This document shows positions 22,189 to 29,696 of a stretch of DNA of 33,799 nucleotides, piece after piece. Source of the stretch: CAYHGV01 sp964356135 (GTDB lineage: Bacteria; Hydrothermota; Tepidihabitantia; CAYHGV01); contig CAYHGV010000023.1 of NCBI GenBank assembly GCA_964356135.1, positions 1-33,799 on the forward strand, read 5' to 3'. The translations under genes and the position numbers were made by a program. The notes below the pieces were generated by a model. That model had not been told where the DNA came from, ran no database searches, and was given only the letters and a program-made list of their open reading frames with translations. Position 1 is the stretch's first letter; each line of letters begins with the position of its first letter.

Positions 22189-22219
22189 TCCGCCACGCTC
22201 CGCCACACTTCTTGGCGGA
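22189..22219. repeat. TCCGCCA/TGGCGGA hairpin with a partial extra copy
   Basis: TCCGCCA (22199-22205) and TGGCGGA (22213-22219) form the 7-bp stem with a 7-nt loop. An extra left half (TCCGCCACGC, 22189-22198) precedes it, as if two copies were fused. 'tttcgtggttaaaa' of the main dispersed type follows directly. The surrounding 22089-22264 holds no gene. Confidence 0.7.
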
Positions 22220-22264
22220 TTTCGTGGTTAAAATGATTTTTTTAGTGGTCTCCACTTTCTACAC

Positions 22265-22292
22265 TTGACATATATGATACTCACCTTACACT
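22265..22292 (+). promoter_or_regulatory. Promoter of the PorV-like gene
   Basis: TTGACA (22265-22270), 16-nt spacer and TACACT (22287-22292, four of six). A start near 22299 would leave a very short leader that still includes the GGAG site at 22299-22302 before the ATG at 22309. Confidence 0.6.
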
Positions 22293-22308
22293 TTCGTTGG
22301 AGACGGTA

Positions 22309-23223
22309 ATGCGAATAGTAATGGCACTTTTGGGAATAGCAGCAATAACCGCTGCTCAGACCGGCTCGGATGTCGGTACAACCGGGTTTGCCTTTTTGAA
22401 GGTTGGAACCAGTGCCCGGGAGGTAGCGATGGGCGGAGCTTCGGTGGGATTATCCAATGACGTTAATGCTATTTTCTGGAATCCGGCAGGAATCGCTCGC
22501 TTGACGCAAGCGCAAGCCGGCTTGAGCTATCTGAACTATGTGGCGGATATCCAGTGCGGGTTTTTGGGTTATGCCAAGCCGTCCGGTCGGTTCGGCTGGG
22601 GAGCAGGTATCAGCTACCTCAACAGCGGAGCGATTAAAAAAACCGACGTGGATAACCATGATTTAGGTTCTTTTGTCGCTTCGTTCGCAAGTTTGAATGT
22701 TACCGGTGGCTATCGGGTCTCGGATAAAATCCTGGTCGGCGCAACCGCTAAATTTCTTTATGCAGGTATCGATACCTTTAAAGCGGTCGGAGCAGGTATT
22801 GACCTGGGCGCAATCTACGCTATTCCGTATCCGGGGTTAAAGGCAGGGCTGGTGGTCCAGAATCTGGGCAGTCAACTCAAAGCTTTTGTTAACCAGAAGG
22901 ATCCATTACCGCTGACCGCAGGATTGGGTATCAGTTATGAGTTACGCAATTTAAATCTGGCTCTCGATGTTACTAAACCTCTCGATAATAGGTTTATTGT
23001 CAAAGCGGGCTGTGAATGGTGGGTGCATAAGAATTTGGGTTTACGCATTGGCTATAACACCTTAGGTTCGGATTTAAAAATTGGCAGCGGGTCGGATATT
23101 ATTGCCGGCATTTCTACCGGCTTGGGGATACGGTATAAAAATCTGGGCATAGACTATGCCTATACCCCGTATCTGGCATTAGGCAATGCCCACCGAATTT
23201 CCATTTCGTTTCAGCTTAAGTGA
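22309..23223 (+). CDS. PorV/PorQ family outer-membrane protein
   Basis: A 304-residue outer-membrane barrel of the PorV/PorQ (UPF0164) family. A signal peptide (about 1-16, ending ITAAQ) is followed by the diagnostic segment GFAFLKVGTSAREVAMGGASVGLSNDVNAIFWNPAG (about 26-61). Repeated strands then end in the barrel strand NAHRISISFQLK. In Bacteroidota, PorV is the shuttle protein of type IX secretion; the wider family may be transport proteins. Start chosen at the ATG at 22309 (GGAG 6 nt before it) instead of a TTG at 22297. Relevant to the subtilase, whose C-terminal domain is a type IX-like signal. Confidence 0.85.
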   Translation: MRIVMALLGIAAITAAQTGSDVGTTGFAFLKVGTSAREVAMGGASVGLSNDVNAIFWNPAGIARLTQAQAGLSYLNYVADIQCGFLGYAKPSGRFGWGAGISYLNSGAIKKTDVDNHDLGSFVASFASLNVTGGYRVSDKILVGATAKFLYAGIDTFKAVGAGIDLGAIYAIPYPGLKAGLVVQNLGSQLKAFVNQKDPLPLTAGLGISYELRNLNLALDVTKPLDNRFIVKAGCEWWVHKNLGLRIGYNTLGSDLKIGSGSDIIAGISTGLGIRYKNLGIDYAYTPYLALGNAHRISISFQLK

Positions 23224-23227
23224 TCAA

Positions 23228-23345
23228 AAAACCACAGATTCACACAGATACGAAACCACAGATATACACTGATAAACACGGATTGTCAAAGAATTAAAAT
23301 CCGACCACAGATGCACACCGATAATATAAAGAATATCGTTCTAAG
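23228..23345. repeat. Dispersed 'accacagattcacacagat' repeats
   Basis: Three or four phrases in the opposite orientation to most others: 'accacagattcacacagat' (about 23231-23249), 'accacagatatacactgat' (about 23254-23272) and 'accacagatgcacaccgat' (about 23304-23322). They fill the gap between the PorV-like gene and rsmG. No gene lies within it. Confidence 0.75.
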
Positions 23346-23348
23346 ATA

Positions 23349-24011
23349 TTGGGGAACTTGACCGATTTCAGTCAGGAGAATTGGGATAATTTTTTAAGCT
23401 TTACCCAGGAATTAGGGGTTGCTCTCAATCAAAATCAGGTTACTAAATTACAAACTTATTATCAGCTGCTCGTCGAATGGAATAAACGGATCAACCTCAT
23501 ATCCCGGAAAGACCTGCACCGGATTATCGGATATCACTTCGTTGATTCTCTGGTCTGCCTCCGGTTCATACCGGCAGAGGGCTCGGTCTGCGATTTAGGA
23601 GCAGGTGCTGGACTGCCCGGCATACCGGTCAAGATTGTTCGGGAGCAGGTCGAACTCTATTTAGTCGAGGCAATCAAGAAGAAATGCAATTTCCTGGCTG
23701 AGGCAATCAAAACCCTCAATTTAAAAAACGCGCATGTGCTCAATCAGCGAGCCGAAGCGATCACCTCTGTAAAAGTCGATGTCGTCCTTGCCCGACTGTT
23801 GGGCCCGGTGCAGCAGATTCTTCCTTGGGGCATGCCGCTCCTCAAAGCCGGCGGACGTTTTTTAATCTATAAATCGGCATCAGCCGAAGCAGAGGTTGCC
23901 GAAGCCAAAACAACCTTGCGCCGGTTCAAAGGTCACGTCGAGACCATTCAACCAATTGTGCTTCCGGGCAGCGGAATAATTCGGAGGCTTGTATCGCTCA
24001 TCAAATCTTGA
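23349..24011 (+). CDS. rsmG: 16S rRNA (guanine-527 N7)-methyltransferase RsmG
   Basis: A SAM-dependent 16S rRNA methyltransferase (GidB), 220 residues. YYQLLVEWNKRINLISRKD (about 37-55) and the SAM motif VCDLGAGAGLPGIPVKI (about 80-96) are family hallmarks. YLVEAIKKKCNFLAEA and VDVVLARLLGPV are further conserved segments. No ATG fits the start: the frame offers TTG at 23349 or at 23358, neither with a good Shine-Dalgarno, so the exact N-terminus is uncertain. It lies 34 nt before the aspartate kinase gene. Confidence 0.9.
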   Translation: MGNLTDFSQENWDNFLSFTQELGVALNQNQVTKLQTYYQLLVEWNKRINLISRKDLHRIIGYHFVDSLVCLRFIPAEGSVCDLGAGAGLPGIPVKIVREQVELYLVEAIKKKCNFLAEAIKTLNLKNAHVLNQRAEAITSVKVDVVLARLLGPVQQILPWGMPLLKAGGRFLIYKSASAEAEVAEAKTTLRRFKGHVETIQPIVLPGSGIIRRLVSLIKS

Positions 24012-24045
24012 CCGCTGGACGATTTTTGATTACAACGTATTGACG

Positions 24046-25296
24046 ATGCCATTAATCGTTCAGAAATTCGGGGGAACTTCGGTCGGTTCTTCGGCAAGAA
24101 TCAAATCGGTCGCCCGGCGGATCATCGAAGCAAAGCAGGCAGGGGATGATGTCGTCGTGGTGGTGTCGGCAATGGGTGGCACGACTGATGAACTCCTGAA
24201 GCTTGCCCGGACCGTATCGCTATCCCCCGTCCACCGGGAGTTGGACATGCTTTTATCGGTCGGAGAACGGGTTTCGATGAGTCTGTTATCGATGGCAATT
24301 TGGGATTTGGGTTATGAGGGGGTATCGTTCACCGGTTCCCAGGTCGGGATTGTAACCGATAGCCGGCATACCGATGCACGGATTATCGAAATAAAGGGCG
24401 ATAGGTTGCGGGATGCACTCCACGAGGGTAAGATTCCGATTGTTGCCGGATTCCAGGGTGTCAGCCGGGATCGCGAGATAACGACCTTGGGTCGGGGAGG
24501 CTCGGATACGACGGCGGTCGCGCTGGCGGTTTCGTTGAAAGCGGTGCGCTGTGAAATCTACACCGATGTCGACGGGGTGTTTACCGAAGACCCGAGAGTC
24601 TACAAGCGGGTTAAGCAAATTCCGGAACTATCGTTTGAGGAGATGCTCGAGCTGGCAGCACTGGGCGCGAAGGTGCTCCATCCCCGCGCCTGCGCATTAG
24701 CCGCTCGCTACCACTTGCCGATTTATGTCCTCTCAAGTCTATCTAAAAAGGAAGGGACGATGATCAAATCCGAGATAAATTTAGAAAAGGCATTTGTTCG
24801 GGCGATTACCCATCTGGATGGTCTGTGCCGGTTCAGTCTCCAATCGGTCGTACGCCAACCGGGATTCTTCTCCCAGACCGTCACCCACCTGGCGGATGAG
24901 GGGATTCAGATTCTCTTCTTTGCTCACGGTGTTCCCCATAAAGACCACTTCGATTTGTCGTTCATCGTTCCGAAAAAAGACTTCGAGAACACCCGTTCGG
25001 CGTTAGAGAAAACGGGGAAAACAATCGGGGCGGAATCTTTGGAAATCCAGAAGGATTTGGCATCGGTTTCGGTCATCGGACCAGGGGTGGGCAGCGACCC
25101 GCAGATTGTGGCGGCAGTGTTTAGCACGATTAAAGACCTCGGCATTCATGTTGAGGCTTTTGCCACATCCGAGATAAAAATCAGTTGTTTTGTCAAGCAT
25201 CAGTTTCTGAAAAAAGCGGTCAAAGCCCTGCTCGAAAAATTTAATCTGGTTGATAAGATTGAACCACAAAGGACACAAAGCCCACGAAGAAAATAA
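24046..25296 (+). CDS. lysC: Aspartate kinase
   Basis: Phosphorylates aspartate, the first step toward lysine, threonine and methionine. It has 416 residues, the monofunctional length. KFGGTSVG at residues 7-14, VVVVSAMGGTTDELL and GRGGSDTTAVALAVSLKAVRCEIYTDVDGVFTEDPR (about 150-185) are the kinase hallmarks. The C-terminal part carries two ACT domains (VSVIGPGVGSDPQIVAAVFSTIKDLGIHVEAFATSEIKISCFV), the usual feedback site. I start at the ATG at 24046 rather than a TTG upstream. No Shine-Dalgarno is visible; TTGACC-17-TACAAC ends 9 nt before the ATG and could give a leaderless message. The tail EPQRTQSPRRK comes from an 'accacaaaggacacaaag' repeat. Confidence 0.93.
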   Translation: MPLIVQKFGGTSVGSSARIKSVARRIIEAKQAGDDVVVVVSAMGGTTDELLKLARTVSLSPVHRELDMLLSVGERVSMSLLSMAIWDLGYEGVSFTGSQVGIVTDSRHTDARIIEIKGDRLRDALHEGKIPIVAGFQGVSRDREITTLGRGGSDTTAVALAVSLKAVRCEIYTDVDGVFTEDPRVYKRVKQIPELSFEEMLELAALGAKVLHPRACALAARYHLPIYVLSSLSKKEGTMIKSEINLEKAFVRAITHLDGLCRFSLQSVVRQPGFFSQTVTHLADEGIQILFFAHGVPHKDHFDLSFIVPKKDFENTRSALEKTGKTIGAESLEIQKDLASVSVIGPGVGSDPQIVAAVFSTIKDLGIHVEAFATSEIKISCFVKHQFLKKAVKALLEKFNLVDKIEPQRTQSPRRK

Positions 25297-25345
25297 CCGT
25301 GGAACCGCAGATAAACGCAGATGCACACAGATTAAATAAAAAGGG
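25260..25345. repeat. Dispersed repeats at and after the aspartate kinase stop
   Basis: 'accacaaaggacacaaag' (25263-25280) overlaps the kinase coding end. 'aaccgtggaaccgcagat' and 'aaacgcagatgcacacagat' follow. The gap to the next gene (25297-25410) holds nothing else recognisable. Confidence 0.75.
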
Positions 25346-25410
25346 GTCCAGTTATCGCTTAACCAATGGGGCTCGTTTCGACCCGAAGTATTTAACCAGT
25401 TACCAAACTT

Positions 25411-26961
25411 ATGGATGAAGAGATTCTAAGAGCCTTGTTAAAGCCGAAGACCTACGGCTCGGGTGTTACAGGCGTTCGCATGGTTCAGACTCATTCTTCG
25501 TGGGTTTTTTTAACCGGGGAATTTGTCTACAAAGTAAAAAAACCGGTTAACTTCGGTTTCCTCGATTACACAACATTAGAGCGTCGTCGCCATTTCTGCA
25601 ATGAAGAACTGAGACTCAACCGGCTTTTGGCGCCGGCGATCTACCTCGGAGTAGTCCCGATTAAGAACGACGAGGGGCGGATCAGCCTCGGCGGCAGGGG
25701 AGCGGTTATTGACTATGCGGTCAAGATGAAGGAGATTCCCCAGTCGGCGATTATGACCGAGGTCCTGAAACGGGGCGAGGTTCGATTCGCAACCATTGCC
25801 GAACTTGCAGGTATTGTCGCCGATTTTCACCATCGAGCCGAAACCAATTCCGAAATTGAAAAATACGGCAGCATCGAGACGGTGCAATTCAACTGGGATG
25901 AGAATTTTGAGCAGACCGAGGCGTTTAAAGATATAACCATTACCAGCGATATGTTCGCTGCGATTAAAACCGGTATTAATAAATTCATCAAGGAACACGA
26001 GCCGATGTTTCGTAAACGACTGAACGATAAAAAAGTCCGTCGCTGCCATGGCGACCTTCATTCGGGTAATATTTTTATTACCGATACGATCTATATTTTC
26101 GACTGTATCGAATTTAACCTCCGATTTTCATGTTCGGACACGACATCGGAAATAGCATTTTTAGCGATGGATTTAGATTTTCATGGTCGAAAAGACCTTT
26201 CCGACCATTTCGTTGAACAGTATATTCGAACGAGCCGCGACCACGAACTTGTTTCGCTGTTAGATTTCTATAAATGTTACCGCGCGTATGTCCGGGGTAA
26301 GGTAACGAGTTTCAAATTGAACGACCCGGGGGTCAAGGGCGAAGAAAAAGCCGAGGCGGTGCGGCTGGCGAAGCGCTATGTCGATTTAGCTTCTTACTAT
26401 TCCCGGTGTCTGTTTGAAACACCAAAACTGATTATTGTTTCCGGGCTACCGGGGGTAGGAAAGACCTATTGTGCCGAACGGTTGGCTCAAAAAAAGAACT
26501 GGTTTCACTTAAAGACCGATTTTATCAGAAAAGAACTTGCCGGCCTCGATATTGAAAAGCACTACTATGACCGCCCGAAGCTTTATTCGCCGGCGATGTC
26601 TTTAAAAACCTACCAGGAGATGATGCGCCGGGCTGAGCGATACCTGCGAGCAGGCAAATCAGTACTGCTCGATGCGACGTTCAATAAGCGCACGCCGAGG
26701 CAAGAAGCGTTTGAGCTGGCAAAAAGATTGAAGATCAAAGCCTGGTATATTCATTTTACCTGTCCGGAAGAGGTTGTTTTACAACGGCTCGAAAAGCGCA
26801 GCCGGGAGATTTCCGCTTCCGATGCCACGCAAGAGGTCTATTTCAAAATGAAAGGAAATTTTGAGACGTTCGGGAATAAATACAAACCCCACGCAATTAT
26901 TGACACCACCGAAGACCCGGAAAAGATTTTTGAGAAGCTCGACCGATTTTTTTCGGAGTAG
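25411..26961 (+). CDS. Fused phosphotransferase-like and P-loop kinase protein
   Basis: A 516-residue two-domain protein of the type annotated as bifunctional aminoglycoside phosphotransferase/ATP-binding protein (COG2187 plus COG0645). The N-terminal half is APH/protein-kinase-like: HGDLHSGN has the catalytic Asp215, and IYIFDCIEF has the metal-binding Asp231. The C-terminal half is a P-loop kinase with Walker A GLPGVGKT (345-352), an LLDATF segment and a lid-like CPEEVVLQRLEKRSRE. The substrate is unknown, and antibiotic phosphorylation should not be assumed. The ATG at 25411 has no Shine-Dalgarno. It stands alone. Confidence 0.85.
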   Translation: MDEEILRALLKPKTYGSGVTGVRMVQTHSSWVFLTGEFVYKVKKPVNFGFLDYTTLERRRHFCNEELRLNRLLAPAIYLGVVPIKNDEGRISLGGRGAVIDYAVKMKEIPQSAIMTEVLKRGEVRFATIAELAGIVADFHHRAETNSEIEKYGSIETVQFNWDENFEQTEAFKDITITSDMFAAIKTGINKFIKEHEPMFRKRLNDKKVRRCHGDLHSGNIFITDTIYIFDCIEFNLRFSCSDTTSEIAFLAMDLDFHGRKDLSDHFVEQYIRTSRDHELVSLLDFYKCYRAYVRGKVTSFKLNDPGVKGEEKAEAVRLAKRYVDLASYYSRCLFETPKLIIVSGLPGVGKTYCAERLAQKKNWFHLKTDFIRKELAGLDIEKHYYDRPKLYSPAMSLKTYQEMMRRAERYLRAGKSVLLDATFNKRTPRQEAFELAKRLKIKAWYIHFTCPEEVVLQRLEKRSREISASDATQEVYFKMKGNFETFGNKYKPHAIIDTTEDPEKIFEKLDRFFSE

Positions 26962-27211
26962 CAGCCTCATTGATTGGAGGTTCCTTAAAATTTTTGTATG
27001 GATTCATTTAAACGATAGAATTTAATTACTCAAAATGGGTGCGGAGAGGAGAAACACAAGTATATGTAGTGCGGGGCTTTAGCCCCGCTAAAAATAGATA
27101 GGCGAACGAGTGTAATGTCTTCTGATTTTTAAAAATAAGTGAGGACACTACACTATAAGGTTCGCACTACATTTTTTACAAAAGCGAGGTATTTCTAGGC
27201 ATCAGTGGTTC
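26962..27211. other. Intergenic region with a MITE-like element
   Basis: This gap after the fusion gene holds no coding frame of interest. The only structures seen are the inverted-repeat element at 27064-27172 (described separately) and a short GGAGG-containing stretch near 26979, with no start codon suitable for a gene after it. Confidence 0.6.
27064..27172. mobile_element. MITE-like element with 10-bp terminal inverted repeats
   Basis: ATGTAGTGCG (27064-27073) and its exact complement CGCACTACAT (27163-27172) bound a 109-nt segment. Inside is the hairpin GCGGGGCT-tt-AGCCCCGC (27071-27088). No transposase or coding frame is present. I see no clear target-site duplication. It may be a non-autonomous element or two facing copies of one dispersed phrase. 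Confidence 0.5.
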
Positions 27212-27241
27212 TTGACAAAGCTCTCGTTTTGGATTTATAGT
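27212..27241 (+). promoter_or_regulatory. Promoter of the beta-propeller lipoprotein
   Basis: TTGACA (27212-27217), 18-nt spacer and TATAGT (27236-27241, five of six). AAGGAGG (27248-27254) precedes the ATG at 27259 by 4 nt. The best conventional promoter plus ribosome site in the window. Confidence 0.7.
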
Positions 27242-27258
27242 GTCACAAAGGAGGAACC

Positions 27259-28662
27259 ATGGCACACGGAAAGTTTTTCTTCCCGGTAGCAATTATCCTG
27301 ACCGCCATTTTTGTGGTCGGCTGTCCGAAAAATACTCCTCCGGATACCCCGGCAATCCCTACTGGTCCGGCAACCGGCTTCGTCGGCACTCCCTATACTT
27401 TTTTGACTTCAGCCATCGACCCGGATGCGGACAGCGTTGCGATAATCTTCGATTGGGGTGATGGTTCGCAGGATACGAGCGGGTATCGTGCAAGCGGAGA
27501 CACGATTGGTGTGTCCCATTCCTGGGCTTCGGCGGATACCTACTCGGTGAACGCAAAGACGCGAGATGCCCGGGGGGGCGAGTCGGGCTCGTCCGGTACC
27601 CAGACGATTATAATAACCGGTAGTGGTGTTGAAGGAACCCTCAAATGGCGATACCAGACCGGCAGCGGAGTAAGTTCGTCGCCGGCGATCGGTCCGGATG
27701 GGACGGTCTATGTCGGGTCTAACGATAAGTATCTTTATGCGATCGACTCGGCCGGCATTCTCAAATGGCGGTTCCAGACCGGCGGGATTGTATCTTCGCC
27801 GGCGGTTGACGCCGAAGGGACAGTCTATGTCACCTCTGTCGGGCTTTATGCAATTAATCCCGACGGTACGCAGAAATGGCAATACGTGACCGGCTATTAT
27901 GATTTTTCTTCCCCGGCAATCGGCTCCGATGGTGCGCTCTATTTCCTGTCTGCCGATAGCTATCTCTACGCAATCAATCCCAATGGTTCTCTCCGTTGGC
28001 GCTATAAGACCGAAAGTTATGGTTCCAGTTCTTCGCCGGCGATCGGTCCGGACGGAACGGTTTATGTCGGCAGTACTGATAAGTATCTCTATGCGGTGAC
28101 TTCGACCGGCACGCTCAAATGGCGCTACCAGACCGGCGGCTGGATAATTTCCTCACCGGCAATCGGTTCGGAAGCAACAATCTATGTCGGCTCGGAGGAT
28201 GGCTACCTCTACGCCATCAACTCCAACGGTACCTTCAAATGGCAGTATCAGGCAACTATTCCGGTCAAATCTTCGGCTGCAATCGGTTCGGGTGATTTCA
28301 GCTTTTTCGGGTCGGGAAATTACCTTTACAGTGTTAATTCCACCGGAAGTTTGAATTGGCGCTACCAGACGGATAACACTGTAGAATTTTCTTCTCCAGC
28401 CATCGGTTCAAATGGTATCGTCTATGTCGGTGCGTATGATAACTATCTCTATGCCATCAATCCCGACGGTTCACTCGGCTGGCGCTACCAGACCGGCGGG
28501 GTAGTTAATTCATCGCCGGCGATTGGTCCGGATGGGACGGTCTATGTCGGTGCAGAAGATAATTATCTCTATGCTATCCATGGTTCGACCGGGCTTGCCA
28601 ATTCACCCTGGCCGATGTTCCATCACGATTTGAGACATACGGGAAGGGTGGGAGGACCGTAG
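27259..28662 (+). CDS. Lipoprotein with PKD-like domain and PQQ-type beta-propeller
   Basis: A 467-residue exported protein. The signal peptide ends in the lipobox VVGC (Cys22). A PKD-like Ig domain (about 30-115; IDPDADSVAIIFDWGDGSQDTSGY) is followed by eight PQQ-like repeats of about 40 residues. Each reads roughly LKWRYQTG-x-SSPAIGPDGTVYVGS-x-D-x-YLYAI, consistent with an eight-bladed propeller. The end WPMFHHDLRHTG is the motif often seen at the end of such propellers. The blades are very similar also in DNA. No PQQ cofactor or catalytic residue is implied: these propellers are usually binding scaffolds. Blade 6 (SSAAIGSGDFSFFGSGNYLYSV) is the most diverged. Confidence 0.87.
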   Translation: MAHGKFFFPVAIILTAIFVVGCPKNTPPDTPAIPTGPATGFVGTPYTFLTSAIDPDADSVAIIFDWGDGSQDTSGYRASGDTIGVSHSWASADTYSVNAKTRDARGGESGSSGTQTIIITGSGVEGTLKWRYQTGSGVSSSPAIGPDGTVYVGSNDKYLYAIDSAGILKWRFQTGGIVSSPAVDAEGTVYVTSVGLYAINPDGTQKWQYVTGYYDFSSPAIGSDGALYFLSADSYLYAINPNGSLRWRYKTESYGSSSSPAIGPDGTVYVGSTDKYLYAVTSTGTLKWRYQTGGWIISSPAIGSEATIYVGSEDGYLYAINSNGTFKWQYQATIPVKSSAAIGSGDFSFFGSGNYLYSVNSTGSLNWRYQTDNTVEFSSPAIGSNGIVYVGAYDNYLYAINPDGSLGWRYQTGGVVNSSPAIGPDGTVYVGAEDNYLYAIHGSTGLANSPWPMFHHDLRHTGRVGGP

Positions 28663-28753
28663 AGGGAGCGTAAGGTGTAGCGGGTAGGGCGTAAAGCGAA
28701 AATGTTAGATAAAGTAATGCAAAATGTAAAATGAGAAATTAGAAGAATAGAAA

Positions 28754-28783
28754 AAGGGCGTGCGGAATGCCAGGCACGCCCTT
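28754..28783. terminator. Bidirectional intrinsic terminator
   Basis: AAGGGCGTGC (28754-28763) and GCACGCCCTT (28774-28783) form a perfect 10-bp GC-rich stem with a 10-nt loop. A run of T follows on the plus strand (GATTTTTATT) and a run of A precedes it, which is a T tract on the minus strand. It lies between the convergent propeller gene and the helical protein gene and can serve both. Confidence 0.85.
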
Positions 28784-28801
28784 GATTTTTATTAAAACAA
28801 C

Positions 28802-29506
28802 TTACGGTGCGGCGAAAAGGGAGATTATTTTTTTCACCAGATCAACACCGATTTCTATCTGGTCAGGTGCTTTCTGGATGATTTGGGTTATATCCTGCTT
28901 GCCTGCCTGGAGCTTGGTCAGAACCGTCTTAATTTTAGTTGCCGCTAAGGGATTCTTCTTAAGCTGGTCGGCGAGGTCGGTTACCGCACCGCTGAGCTCA
29001 GACACCAGCCCTTGCGCCGATTCTAAGGCTTCACGGTCTTTGGTGATTCCACTGTCCGCATCGGCTTGGGCATTTTTGAGTTGGAGTTCTTCCGAACTCA
29101 GCAGCCGCTTCAAAGCCGAGAGGCTGGTAATATCCTGCCAGATGGTATCGCACTTCAGTTTACGGTTTTTGAGTTCGTTGAGATAGGTGGTGAGTCCTGC
29201 CTGGGCGAGTTTCTTCTGTTCATCGTTTTTCGCATCTTTGAGCGCGGCTGCAACATCCGGCCAGGTCTTACTCAGCGAAGGCAGGGTGTGATGTTTATCA
29301 ACAAACAAGTATAAGACCTCTGCGGCCTGACAAATCTGGGCGGTTCCCTCATCGTAGCGCAGGCTGACGGTGTCAATTTTTGCCGACAGTGCATCGAACT
29401 TTTTGGTATCGAGACTCGGGGCTTTTAACAGATTCCCGAACTGAGCCCAGGCTCCCGCGGTAGCGAGCGCGGTCGCAAGTAAAATCCATTTTAACGATTT
29501 CGTCAT
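28802..29506 (-). CDS. Secreted alpha-helical protein of unknown function
   Basis: I do not recognise the family. The 234-residue product has a clear signal peptide (MTKSLKWILLATALATAGAWA, cleaved after about residue 21). The rest is almost entirely helix-forming and charged, with heptad-like stretches such as ALKRLLSSEELQLKNAQADADSGITKDREALESAQGLVSELSGAVTDLADQLKK, so a periplasmic coiled coil is likely. Two Cys (in QICQAAEV and LKCDTIW) could form a disulfide. The ATG at 29506 has AAGGAGGAG upstream and its own promoter. It shares a bidirectional terminator with the convergent propeller lipoprotein gene. Confidence 0.75.
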   Translation of the reverse strand: MTKSLKWILLATALATAGAWAQFGNLLKAPSLDTKKFDALSAKIDTVSLRYDEGTAQICQAAEVLYLFVDKHHTLPSLSKTWPDVAAALKDAKNDEQKKLAQAGLTTYLNELKNRKLKCDTIWQDITSLSALKRLLSSEELQLKNAQADADSGITKDREALESAQGLVSELSGAVTDLADQLKKNPLAATKIKTVLTKLQAGKQDITQIIQKAPDQIEIGVDLVKKIISLFAAP

Positions 29507-29528
29507 TTCTCCTCCTTGGGTTTATGTT

Positions 29529-29556
29529 AGAATAGCTTGGCTGCGGATTTTGTCAA
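29529..29556 (-). promoter_or_regulatory. Promoter of the helical secreted protein
   Basis: On the minus strand TTGACA (29551-29556) and TATTCT (29529-29534, four of six) have 16-nt spacing. The -35 box abuts a dispersed inverted repeat: AACGGGGTTGAC is shared by this site and by the hairpin at 29657-29676. Confidence 0.6.
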
Positions 29557-29676
29557 CCCCGTTAGATAGGTTGAGATTTTTTTAAAGTGTAACAGACAAA
29601 CCGGGTCGATAATTACTATTTCTTATACGATACTCCGATAACATCTACTCACTATCTAACGGGGTCAACCCCGTTA
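29556..29676. repeat. Inverted-repeat element (ACCCCGTTAGATAG arms) with a terminal hairpin
   Basis: ACCCCGTTAGATAG (29556-29569) and its perfect complement CTATCTAACGGGGT (29652-29665) bound a 110-nt segment with no gene. The right arm continues into the 9-bp hairpin TAACGGGGT-ca-ACCCCGTTA (29657-29676). The region lies between the ComEC-like gene and the promoter of the helical protein. Confidence 0.75.
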
Positions 29677-29696
29677 AATTAATTTTATAGTGCACA

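Noticed and set aside
25411..26961. Aminoglycoside resistance gene
   Set aside because: The kinase fold motif is shared by many small-molecule kinases. The fusion architecture and lack of context give no support for antibiotic resistance.
27640..28590. Catalytic PQQ-dependent dehydrogenase
   Set aside because: Only the propeller blade repeats are present. The active-site and cofactor residues of quinoprotein dehydrogenases are not seen, and the protein is a lipoprotein with a PKD-like domain.
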